Part shown: in pieces, positions 23,875 through 31,482 of the stretch | Numbering within the stretch: position 1 is the stretch's first letter | Layout of the letters: each line of letters starts with the position of its first letter | Source of the DNA: Hwangdonia seohaensis | Lineage (GTDB): Bacteria > Bacteroidota > Bacteroidia > Flavobacteriales > Flavobacteriaceae | Reading direction: 5' to 3' | Length of the DNA stretch: 64,000 nt | Assembly (NCBI RefSeq): GCF_031932625.1 | Contig: NZ_JAVSCK010000004.1 | Coordinates: 248,001-312,000 of the forward strand | Translations under genes and position numbers: made by a program | Notes under the pieces: generated by a model | Database searches by the model: none | What the model was told of the DNA's origin: nothing | The model's input: the letters and a program-made list of their open reading frames with translations, nothing else

Positions 23875-24606
23875 ATGAAACCCAAAAAAAACCCAGAATT
23901 AGAGATAGGACGAAACAGTAGCCTGTACTTTGCCATAGGTTTAAATGTGATGCTGCTTATGTCCTGGCAAGCTTTAGAGTACAAAACTTACGATAAAGAT
24001 CTTGCAACCATCGATATATTGGATGTTGATGAAGAGTTAGAGGAAGATATCCCTATTGTAAACCTCAATACGCCACCGCCGCCACCGCCACCGCCGCCAG
24101 TAGTTGTTGAAACCATTACTATTGTTGAAGATGTTGAAGATGTGGAAGAAACTATAATTGAAAGTTCTGAAGCTAACCAAAACGAGGCTGTTGAAGAGCG
24201 TATTATAGATGTTAGTGAAGTTGATGTTGAAGAGGTTGAAGAAGACGTAGAAGTATCGTTTGCAGTCATTGAGGACGTGCCTGTTTTTCCAGGCTGCGAA
24301 GGATTGTCGAAAAATGAAATGAAGGATTGTTTCCAGCAAAAAGTACAAGAGCATGTTAGAAAGAATTTTAGATATCCGCAAACGGCTCTGGAAATGAATA
24401 TTCAAGGACGTGTGTCGGTAATCTTTGTTATCGATTCTAAAGGACATACAACCAATGTAAGATCCAGAGGTCCAGATAGAATTTTAGAAAAAGAAGCCGA
24501 ACGTATTATTGGCTTGTTACCAAAAATGATTCCAGGAAAACAGCGTGGTAAATCTGTTAAAGTAAGTTATGCTGTACCTATATTTTTTAAACTTCATGAA
24601 GGTTAA
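23875..24606 (+). CDS. TonB family energy-transducing protein
   Basis: 243 residues. A short cytoplasmic N-terminus and one transmembrane anchor (about 18-36) precede a periplasmic spacer with an eight-residue polyproline run (about 67-74) and a long acidic Val/Glu-rich stretch (about 80-135). The C-terminal TonB domain (about 150-243) contains YPQTALEMNIQGRVSVIFVID and VSYAVPIFFKL. It should couple the inner-membrane ExbB/ExbD motor to outer-membrane receptors such as the one at 20705. No exbB/exbD genes are adjacent. The very acidic spacer is typical of Bacteroidota TonB paralogues. ATG start. Confidence 0.9.
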   Translation: MKPKKNPELEIGRNSSLYFAIGLNVMLLMSWQALEYKTYDKDLATIDILDVDEELEEDIPIVNLNTPPPPPPPPPVVVETITIVEDVEDVEETIIESSEANQNEAVEERIIDVSEVDVEEVEEDVEVSFAVIEDVPVFPGCEGLSKNEMKDCFQQKVQEHVRKNFRYPQTALEMNIQGRVSVIFVIDSKGHTTNVRSRGPDRILEKEAERIIGLLPKMIPGKQRGKSVKVSYAVPIFFKLHEG

Positions 24607-24640
24607 AATAGGGTTTTTTTAAATGGTTTTATCAATGTGA

Positions 24641-24682
24641 AAAAGAGGTTGTTTAAAGTAGACTTTTTAGGCAACCTCTTTT
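24641..24682. terminator. Bidirectional hairpin terminator
   Basis: Perfect 11 bp stem AAAAGAGGTTG / CAACCTCTTTT between the convergent ends of the TonB-like gene and the minus-strand gene at 24681; the 3' arm overlaps the latter's stop codon. The flanking A- and T-runs suit termination in both directions. Confidence 0.8.
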
Positions 24683-25082
24683 AATGCCAGTGTTTTACGG
24701 CATCATGGTGTAAAATTACCTTTCTGAAGGCATTTGGCGCTTTCTCGTTTAAAAGTTTTAAGCCATCGCCGGCATCAATCAATTCCTGAAAATTTTTCTC
24801 GCTGGCCTCGTATTGCGCTTTGTTTTTATAGGTTGTAATAAGCATAAAAGTATAGGGCGTTTTGGCCGTTGGTTGGGTTTCCAACAATTGGTAAGAGGTA
24901 ATAAAGCCTTTTTCAATAGCTTTAATGCGTAGCTGTTGCCAATTGTTTTGATAGTAAAAAAGAGCTTCGGCTTTGTTTTCATTTAAAACCTGTACATAAT
25001 CTATCATGGAAACATGAGCGGATGGTTGGCTTATTCCCATATAAAATGTGAGCAAAACCGCAATGAGAATTGTTTTTTTCAT
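24681..25082 (-). CDS. Small secreted protein of unknown function
   Basis: 133 residues. The ATG at 25082 gives a clear signal peptide (MKKTILIAVLLTFYMGISQ); an in-frame codon 51 bp upstream would hide it behind a charged extension and is not used. The mature part (about 110 residues) alternates strands and helices (VSMIDYVQVL ... ALFYYQNNWQQLRIKAIEKG ... TFMLITTYKNKAQYEASEKNF), suggestive of a single ferredoxin-like or dimeric alpha/beta-barrel domain as in NIPSNAP/Dabb-type proteins. This is a fold guess only. No partner genes. Confidence 0.75.
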   Translation of the reverse strand: MKKTILIAVLLTFYMGISQPSAHVSMIDYVQVLNENKAEALFYYQNNWQQLRIKAIEKGFITSYQLLETQPTAKTPYTFMLITTYKNKAQYEASEKNFQELIDAGDGLKLLNEKAPNAFRKVILHHDAVKHWH

Positions 25083-25248
25083 AGTTAGTTTGTGTTTCGA
25101 ATTTTCTTCAATGTAATAATTTTTGCGAGCCAATATTTAAAGTTTAACATTTCGTCTACAAAAAATAACAATTCGGTAAGTTGCTTTTTTAAAGATTGGT
25201 TTTCTGCTTGATATTTGTTTCATCATTAACAGTATAAAAACCAAACTT

Positions 25249-25872
25249 ATGAAACATTTAATTATTATCGCAACACTTTTAGTATCAGGACTAATGCATG
25301 CTCAAACCAATTACGAAAAAGGTATGCAAAAGGCCTTTCAGCTCTGGGGAAGCAACCAACCCACCGAAGCAGCCAATTTATTTGAGCGTATTGCAAAAGC
25401 TGAACCGGACAACTGGTTGCCATTGTATTACGCCGCACAAATTAATGTTGTAAAGAGTTTTGGTGAAAAGGACGAAGAAAAACTGTCGGCACAACTTAAA
25501 AAGGCACAAAATTTAATTAACGATGCCACGGCCATTTCAAAAGACAACCCGGAAATCCTGGTGCTGCAAGCCTTATTGCACACCGCTTGGGTAGCTTACG
25601 ATGGCGCCACTTATGGCATGACGCTTTCGGGAAAAGTAGTGGAATTATACACAAAAGCAGCACAAATAGCACCCAAAAATCCGCGTGTGGTGTTTAGCAA
25701 AGCAGAGTGGGACATGGGAGGCGCACGTTATTTTGGGCAAGATACCACGCCATTTTGTAAAGATATAGAACGCTCTATAGAACTTTTTGCTAACTTTAAG
25801 CCAGAAACACCGTTTCATCCTAATTGGGGAAAAGAGCGCGCGGAGCAAGTACTAAAATCTTGTGAAAAGTAA
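25249..25872 (+). CDS. Secreted TPR-like protein
   Basis: 207 residues. Signal peptide about 1-19 (MKHLIIIATLLVSGLMHAQ). The mature part is alpha-helical with tetratricopeptide-like units: FQLWGSNQPTEAANLFERIAKAEPDN at about 29-54, an ALLHTAWVAYDG unit and a third LYTKAAQIAPKNPRVVF unit. TPR proteins usually mediate protein contacts; the partner is unknown. It precedes the LytS kinase gene by 21 bp on the same strand and may be co-transcribed with it. ATG start. Confidence 0.85.
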   Translation: MKHLIIIATLLVSGLMHAQTNYEKGMQKAFQLWGSNQPTEAANLFERIAKAEPDNWLPLYYAAQINVVKSFGEKDEEKLSAQLKKAQNLINDATAISKDNPEILVLQALLHTAWVAYDGATYGMTLSGKVVELYTKAAQIAPKNPRVVFSKAEWDMGGARYFGQDTTPFCKDIERSIELFANFKPETPFHPNWGKERAEQVLKSCEK

Positions 25873-25893
25873 ATTATACACTAAAAAAAACAC

Positions 25894-27234
25894 ATGAAAA
25901 ATTCTGTTAAAAATATCATTATAACATTTGTTATTGGGTGCGCTGTATTTGTAGTGGCCAACTTTATTTCTGATGGCTTTGAGTTTGAAAGCGTGAGTGA
26001 TTTTCTAATAGATTTTTCATTTTATCAGCTGTATTCTTTTGTGCTTGGGTATTCCAACATGTATTTTTTTGGTTATATGGATGGCCTCCAATGGAAAAAA
26101 AACGAGACGGTAAAGCGCATTGTTATTGGTGTTTTTGGATCTACGGTAATCACTTTAATAGGCTTGTTTTTTCTTCGAGCTTCCACATCGGTATTTTATG
26201 TGGGCAATACATTTGAAGCTTTTTTGGCCAACGAAAAACTTAAATATTACCAGTTTGGGTTGTGGGTAACCTTAACCATTGTAGCCATTTTTCATGTTAT
26301 TTATTTTTATAACAGATACCAGCAAAACAAAATAAAAGAGCAAAAGGTTATTGCAGGTACGGCAAGCGCTAAATTCGATGCTTTAAAAAATCAGTTGGAT
26401 CCGCATTTTCTGTTCAACAGCTTAAATGTATTAACCAGCTTAATTGAAGAAAATCCGGATAATGCCCAAAAATTCACTACATCGCTATCCAAAGTATACC
26501 GCTATGTTTTAGAGCAAAAAAACAAGGAATTGGTAACGGTTGACGAGGAGTTGGAATTTGCAAAAACCTACATGTCGTTGCTAAAAATGCGGTTCGAGGA
26601 CAGTATCGTTTTCAGTATGCCCGAAAAAGCATCAAACCCAGAAAGCAAAGTGGTACCGCTATCGTTGCAATTGCTTTTGGAAAACGCCGTAAAGCACAAT
26701 ATGGTAACATCAACCAAACCCTTGCACATTAAAATTTACGAAGACCGAGATAATCTGGTAGTCGAAAACAATTTGCAGCCCAAACAAATAGTAAAAAAGA
26801 GCAGTGGAGTGGGCTTAAGCAATATTATGCAACGCTATGATTTATTGACCAACCGAAAAATAAATGTAAACAAACAAGCCAATAGGTTTGCGGTAGCCAT
26901 ACCTATGCTTACAAAACAAATATCAATTATGAGAACAGAACAAACTTCATCAACATTAGACGACAGCTACATGCGTGCACTAAACCATGTTGACGAGCTT
27001 AAAGCCTTTTACTATAGCCTAATATCGTACTTTTTGGTTATTCCGTTTTTAATATTTATCAATTACAAAACCTCATGGGGATTCCAGTGGTTTTGGTTCC
27101 CCATGTTTGGCTGGGGCATTGGTTTGGTCATTCAAGCCTTTAAGGTTTTTGTAAACGATGGCGCATTGGGCAGAAATTGGGAAAAACGTAAAATGGAAGA
27201 GTTTATGAAAAACGAAAAAAACAATTGGGACTAA
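25894..27234 (+). CDS. LytS/YehU-type sensor histidine kinase with C-terminal 2TM domain
   Basis: 446 residues. About four N-terminal membrane helices (8-25, 40-62, 74-95, 121-141) are followed by a His_kinase domain: FDALKNQLDPHFLFNSLNVL with the phosphoacceptor H171, an N-box LLENAVKHN at 261-269 and a G-box SSGVGLSNIMQRY. Residues 358-446 form a separate 2TM domain (two helices, then W-E-K-R-K-M-E-E). The kinase should phosphorylate the LytTR regulator encoded at 28189. The 2TM domain is homologous to the two free-standing 2TM proteins encoded next. ATG start. Confidence 0.93.
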   Translation: MKNSVKNIIITFVIGCAVFVVANFISDGFEFESVSDFLIDFSFYQLYSFVLGYSNMYFFGYMDGLQWKKNETVKRIVIGVFGSTVITLIGLFFLRASTSVFYVGNTFEAFLANEKLKYYQFGLWVTLTIVAIFHVIYFYNRYQQNKIKEQKVIAGTASAKFDALKNQLDPHFLFNSLNVLTSLIEENPDNAQKFTTSLSKVYRYVLEQKNKELVTVDEELEFAKTYMSLLKMRFEDSIVFSMPEKASNPESKVVPLSLQLLLENAVKHNMVTSTKPLHIKIYEDRDNLVVENNLQPKQIVKKSSGVGLSNIMQRYDLLTNRKINVNKQANRFAVAIPMLTKQISIMRTEQTSSTLDDSYMRALNHVDELKAFYYSLISYFLVIPFLIFINYKTSWGFQWFWFPMFGWGIGLVIQAFKVFVNDGALGRNWEKRKMEEFMKNEKNNWD

Positions 27235-27248
27235 ATAATATAACAATC

Positions 27249-27551
27249 ATGGAAAGATTACCAGATATAGAAACCAACAAAAAAGCGATAAGAGCCCGCA
27301 AGCGTGTTGAAGCCATAAAAGGCTTTTACCAACACCTTTTAGCATATTGTTTATTTACGCCGTTCACCATTTTTATTAACTACAAAACCTATTGGGACTA
27401 TAAATGGTTTTGGTTTTCGGTTATAGGCTGGGGTATTGGTTTGGCCATTCACGCCTTTGTGGTTTTTGTTCAAAAAGGATTTTTTGGAAGCCAGTGGGAA
27501 GAGCGCAAAATAAAAGAAATAATGCGTAAAGAAGAAAACCGGTGGGATTAA
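27249..27551 (+). CDS. 2TM domain-containing protein
   Basis: 100 residues consisting of little more than a 2TM domain: a basic helix (AIRARKRVEAIKGFYQHLL), two membrane helices around FINYKTYWDYKWFWF and GWGIGLAIHAFVVF, then the tail WEERKIKEIMRKEENRWD. It is clearly homologous to the C-terminus of the preceding kinase (shared FINYKT, GWGIGL, W-E-x-R-K). The ATG at 27249 is preferred to an upstream start overlapping the kinase gene. It probably modulates the kinase in the membrane (inference). Confidence 0.88.
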   Translation: MERLPDIETNKKAIRARKRVEAIKGFYQHLLAYCLFTPFTIFINYKTYWDYKWFWFSVIGWGIGLAIHAFVVFVQKGFFGSQWEERKIKEIMRKEENRWD

Positions 27552-27563
27552 AACATTAAGATT

Positions 27564-27893
27564 ATGGAAGATTATAAATTAGAACCTTACCAAAATAAAA
27601 ATTTTGAAAAAGAACAAGCATACGTCCGTGCAAAAAAACGTGTAAAAGAGCTTAAAGGCTTCTATTGGCACGCCTTTTGGTACGTTGTGGTTAACATTTT
27701 CATTATAGCCATGGTCGTGTCCAATAATGGCAATCTATGGCATTTCGGCACCTTTTCAACCGCTATTTTTTGGGGCATTGGCCTGGGCTTTCACGCGCTT
27801 GGGGTGTTCGGAAAAAACCTCGTTTTCAGTAAATCTTGGGAAGAGCGGAAAATCAGGGAGTATATGGATAAAGATAAAAAACAATGGAAGTAA
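27564..27893 (+). CDS. 2TM domain-containing protein
   Basis: 109 residues, a second free-standing 2TM protein 12 bp after the first. It has the same layout (AYVRAKKRVKELKGFYWHAF, two membrane helices, WGIGLGFHALGVFG, WEERKIREYMDKDKKQW), but the loop between the helices has diverged and lost FINYKT. Kinase, 2TM protein 1 and 2TM protein 2 form a tight operon; repeat copy D starts right at its stop codon, before the response-regulator gene. Confidence 0.88.
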   Translation: MEDYKLEPYQNKNFEKEQAYVRAKKRVKELKGFYWHAFWYVVVNIFIIAMVVSNNGNLWHFGTFSTAIFWGIGLGFHALGVFGKNLVFSKSWEERKIREYMDKDKKQWK

Positions 27894-28046
27894 TTTGGGC
27901 GTTACCCTGCGGGTCGGGCTTTCCACTATATCTTTTTAAAACGCCATTGCGAAGAAGGAACAACTGTGGCAATCTGCTTAATTTTAGTTTAATGCTATTT
28001 TCGTTTTATCAAGTTTTAAAAAGGATGCCGTTTCAATCCCTAACGC
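27894..28046 (+). repeat. GGGCGTTA...TAACGC interspersed element, copy D (with nested repeat)
   Basis: Starts TTTGGGCGTTACCC immediately after the 2TM stop codon and ends CAATCCCTAACGC. The short stem is CCCTGCGGG. Between the T-run and the A-run lies an arm of the CATTGCGAAGAAGGAACA...GTGGCAATCTG family (27943-27980) plus AT-rich sequence. It separates the kinase/2TM genes from their response regulator. Confidence 0.87.
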
Positions 28047-28188
28047 GGGGTTAGTCCGCAATCGGCAGTAAGCAGTCGCAGTCGGTACAGCATATTTAAA
28101 GAAACAAGTTGATAAAACATTCGTGAATTCGTGGCAAAACAAATAGATTTCCTTCTTCAAGGAAATGATAAAAAAGAACAATTATAAA

Positions 28189-28944
28189 ATGAACGTAATA
28201 ATTATAGAAGACGAAAAACCATCAGCACGACGTTTACAGCGCATGCTGCAAAAATTAAATTTAGAAGCCAAAACCATGTTGCATTCCGTTGAGGAATCCA
28301 TCAACTGGTTTCAAAACAACCCACATCCGGATTTAATATTTTTAGACATCCAATTAAGCGATGGCCTATCCTTCGAAATTTTTGAAGCTGTCAACATTAA
28401 AAGTGCCGTTGTTTTCACCACAGCTTACGATGAGTACGCACTTCAGGCCTTTAAATTAAATAGCATCGACTACTTGTTAAAACCCATTGACGAAGACGAT
28501 TTGGCAACGGCCGTTAAAAAATACCAAGATCGCGCACCGCAAAAACAAGCCGTTACCCTAGATTTTAACGATATAAAAAAACTCCTCATAAACCCGATTG
28601 ATAGAGAATACAAAAAACGGTTTTCGGTAAAAGTGGGGCAGCATTTAAAACTCATCAATATCGATGATATTGAGTGTTTTTATAGCGAAAACAAAGGCAC
28701 GTATTTGCACACCAACGAAGGGCGAAACTATCTTTTGGATACCACTTTGGAGTTGTTGGAAAACGAGTTGGAGCCACAAACCTTTTACCGTATCAATCGT
28801 AAGTTTTTTGTAAATATCAATGCCATAAAAGATATGGTGAGCTATTCCAACTCGCGCTTGCAAATTAAACTCCATTCTTATAAAGAACAGGACGTCATTG
28901 TAGCCCGAGAGCGCGTTAAGGATTTTAAAGCGTGGTTGGAGTGA
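28189..28944 (+). CDS. LytTR family response regulator
   Basis: 251 residues from the ATG at 28189 (an in-frame ATG 24 bp upstream is also possible). Receiver domain about 1-118: acidic pocket IIEDE, phosphoacceptor D53 in LIFLDIQLSDG, switch threonine in VFTTAYDEYA, and K in DYLLKPID. LytTR DNA-binding domain about 145-251: FYRINRKFFVNINAIKDM and the basic C-terminus ARERVKDFKAWLE. Cognate partner of the LytS-type kinase upstream. LytTR proteins bind direct repeats; targets are unknown. Repeat copy D and a 140 bp leader separate it from the kinase genes. Confidence 0.93.
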   Translation: MNVIIIEDEKPSARRLQRMLQKLNLEAKTMLHSVEESINWFQNNPHPDLIFLDIQLSDGLSFEIFEAVNIKSAVVFTTAYDEYALQAFKLNSIDYLLKPIDEDDLATAVKKYQDRAPQKQAVTLDFNDIKKLLINPIDREYKKRFSVKVGQHLKLINIDDIECFYSENKGTYLHTNEGRNYLLDTTLELLENELEPQTFYRINRKFFVNINAIKDMVSYSNSRLQIKLHSYKEQDVIVARERVKDFKAWLE

Positions 28945-29005
28945 TTTTTCACAAATAACCACTCCTCTTTTCAGATAATCTTAAATTTAAAAAAAATAAA
29001 ACAGC

Positions 29006-30244
29006 TTATTTTTTCAATGCCGTTAACTCTGCAATTTTGCAAATGACCTCGGTGGCTTTCATCATGCTTTCAACAGGCACATACTCATAACGCCCATGAA
29101 AGTTATGTCCGCCGGCAAAAATATTTGGACAAGGTAATCCCATATAACTTAACTGCGAGCCATCGGTACCACCACGAATGGCTTTTATTAAGGGCTCTAT
29201 GTTTAATTGTTTCATGGCTTCTTCAGCAATATCAACAATATGCATAACAGGTTCAATTTTTTCTTTCATGTTGTAATACTGGTCTTTTATATCAACAACA
29301 ATGGCTTCTGTTTCGTATTGCGAGTTTAGCTCATTCGCCAGCTTTTCAAACAACGCTTTTCTGGCTTCAAACTTTTTCATATCGTGGTCGCGAATAATAT
29401 ATTCTAAAACGGTTTCCTCCACTTTTCCGGTCATATTGCTCAAATGGAAAAACCCTTGGTAACCCTCAGTGTGTTCTGGGGTTTCCATTCGCGGCAACGA
29501 GTTGATGAATTCGGTTGCAATGTACATGGAGTTTATCAATTTCCCTTTCGCATATCCCGGATGTACAATTTTCCCTTTCACTTTTACTTTAGCACTGGCG
29601 GCATTAAAATTCTCATATTCCAATTCCCCAATTTGGCTACCGTCCATCGTGTAAGCCCAATCTGCACCAAATTTTTCTACGTCAAACTTGTGCGCACCAC
29701 GGCCAATTTCTTCATCCGGCGTAAAACCGACACGTATTTTACCGTGTTTAATGTCTGGGTTGTTAATTAAGTACTCCATGGCCGAAACAATTTCGCAAAC
29801 ACCCGCTTTATCATCGGCGCCCAAAAGCGTTGTGCCATCGGTAGTAATTAGAGTTTGCCCGATATATTGACGCAAATCCTCAAAATAATCTGGAGATAGA
29901 ACTATGTTTTCTTCTTTATTCAATAATATATCGCCACCGTGGTAATTCTCAAAAATTTGAGGTTTTACATTGGCACCCGTAAAATCTGGCGAGGTATCAA
30001 AATGAGAAATAAACCCAATAGTTGGCACATCGTGTTCCACATTACTTGGCAGCGTTGCCATGATGTAGGCGTTGTCGTCAATGGTAACCTCGTGCATGCC
30101 GATGGATTTAAGTTCTTCAGCCAGTTTATTGGCTAAATCCCATTGTTTTTTGGTGCTTGGTGTGGTATTGGAATTGGGATCCGATTCGGTGTCAATGGTC
30201 ACATAACTGATGAATCGTTTTATAAGGCGTTCTTTTGAAATCAT
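29006..30244 (-). CDS. pepT: Peptidase T (tripeptide aminopeptidase)
   Basis: 412-residue M20B zinc aminopeptidase that removes the N-terminal residue of tripeptides in the cytoplasm. Metal-site motifs are all present: GFISHFDTSPDF (about 77-88), GADDKAGVCEIV (about 142-153), TPDEEIGRGA (about 175-184), MDGSQIGELEYENFNAA and the C-terminal RGGTDGSQLSYMGLPCPN and GGHNFHGRYEYVP. The length equals the family norm. ATG start. Single gene divergent from pyrD. Confidence 0.95.
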   Translation of the reverse strand: MISKERLIKRFISYVTIDTESDPNSNTTPSTKKQWDLANKLAEELKSIGMHEVTIDDNAYIMATLPSNVEHDVPTIGFISHFDTSPDFTGANVKPQIFENYHGGDILLNKEENIVLSPDYFEDLRQYIGQTLITTDGTTLLGADDKAGVCEIVSAMEYLINNPDIKHGKIRVGFTPDEEIGRGAHKFDVEKFGADWAYTMDGSQIGELEYENFNAASAKVKVKGKIVHPGYAKGKLINSMYIATEFINSLPRMETPEHTEGYQGFFHLSNMTGKVEETVLEYIIRDHDMKKFEARKALFEKLANELNSQYETEAIVVDIKDQYYNMKEKIEPVMHIVDIAEEAMKQLNIEPLIKAIRGGTDGSQLSYMGLPCPNIFAGGHNFHGRYEYVPVESMMKATEVICKIAELTALKK

Positions 30245-30322
30245 TCTATAATATTTTGGGTGAAAAATTAATTGCTCATTTTGGGCTTAAAGTTACGATT
30301 ATTAAGTTTTTTAGCTTTTGAA

Positions 30323-30353
30323 TTGCTCATTTTTTTAATTAGAAGTATTTTTG
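30323..30353 (+). promoter_or_regulatory. Predicted promoter of pyrD
   Basis: TTG (30323-30325), a 20 bp spacer, then TATTTTTG (30346-30353), matching the Bacteroidota sigma-ABfr form TTG-N19-TAnnTTTG, 15 bp before the pyrD start. Confidence 0.6.
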
Positions 30354-30367
30354 CATAAATAATACTG

Positions 30368-31402
30368 ATGTACAAATTATTACTTCGTCCGCTATTCTTT
30401 TTATTCGACCCCGAAAAGATTCATCATTTTACGTTTTCGTTAATAAAATTCACTTCCAAAATCCCTGGATTCGCATCCATATTTAAAAGTTTGTATGTTG
30501 TAAATGATAAACGATTGGAGCGCAACTTGTTCGGGTTAACCTTTAAAAACCCGGTAGGTTTAGCGGCAGGTTTCGATAAAAACGCGGTATTGTATAATGA
30601 GTTGGCAAACTTCGGATTTGGTTTTATCGAAATTGGTACGGTAACCCCAAAGGCACAAGCCGGAAACCCCAAAAAAAGATTGTTTCGGTTAAAAGATGAC
30701 CAAGGTATTATTAACCGCATGGGTTTTAACAATGAAGGATTGGAAGCCGCAATTAACCAATTAAAAAAGAATAAAGGCCAACTGATTATTGGTGGAAATA
30801 TTGGCAAAAACACCCAAACAAAACCCGAAGATTATACCAAAGATTATTTGGAGTGCTTCAACGCCTTGCATCCCTTTGTTGACTATTTTGTGCTTAATGT
30901 AAGTTGCCCGAATGTAGGTAGCCATGCCAAATTAAATGACAAAGATTATTTGGAAGAATTGATAGGCGCGGTACAAAATGCCAATAAAACTTTTGGGAAA
31001 CAGAAACCGATTCTTTTAAAAATTGCACCGGATTTAAATACGATACAGTTGGATGAAATTATTCAATTGGTGGCCGACACCAAATTGGATGGTGTAATTG
31101 CCAGCAATACCTCGATGGACAGAAGCGAACTAAAAGCCACAGAGCAACAATTAAAAGCTATTGGTAACGGTGGTTTAAGTGGCCAACCAATTAAAGAAAA
31201 AAGCACAAAAGTTATTAAATATCTTTCCGAAAACAGTAATAAGGCCTTTCCAATTATTGGTGTTGGCGGTGTGCATTCAGCCCAAGATGCTCTGGAAAAA
31301 ATTAATGCTGGCGCCGATTTAATACAAGTTTACACAGGTTTTATATACGAAGGACCGCGTTTAATTAAAGCGATAAACCAAGCGATTTTAAAAGAAAGTT
31401 AA
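30368..31402 (+). CDS. pyrD: Quinone-dependent dihydroorotate dehydrogenase
   Basis: 344-residue class 2 DHODH, an FMN enzyme that oxidises dihydroorotate to orotate in pyrimidine synthesis and passes electrons to quinone. A hydrophobic amphipathic N-terminus (about 1-40) provides the membrane and quinone site. Motifs: NPVGLAAGFDKNA, FGFIEIGTVTPKAQAGNPKKR, NRMGFNNEG, FVLNVSCPN with the catalytic serine region, LLKIAPDL, IASNTS, GGLSGQPIKEKS and IIGVGGVHSAQDA. The start is ATG, 15 bp from a good promoter. Monocistronic. Confidence 0.96.
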   Translation: MYKLLLRPLFFLFDPEKIHHFTFSLIKFTSKIPGFASIFKSLYVVNDKRLERNLFGLTFKNPVGLAAGFDKNAVLYNELANFGFGFIEIGTVTPKAQAGNPKKRLFRLKDDQGIINRMGFNNEGLEAAINQLKKNKGQLIIGGNIGKNTQTKPEDYTKDYLECFNALHPFVDYFVLNVSCPNVGSHAKLNDKDYLEELIGAVQNANKTFGKQKPILLKIAPDLNTIQLDEIIQLVADTKLDGVIASNTSMDRSELKATEQQLKAIGNGGLSGQPIKEKSTKVIKYLSENSNKAFPIIGVGGVHSAQDALEKINAGADLIQVYTGFIYEGPRLIKAINQAILKES

Positions 31403-31482
31403 TTCGTTGATTTTGGTTTATTATGCTGAGCTCGTTTCCTTTTTATGGGATTTGGAATTTCCTTTTTTTGGAATTTCAATCT

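Noticed and set aside
23988..24447. Minus-strand frames opposite the TonB-like gene, rich in Ser/Thr or Phe/Asn
   Set aside because: They mirror the Glu/Val/Pro-rich spacer and are low-complexity shadows.
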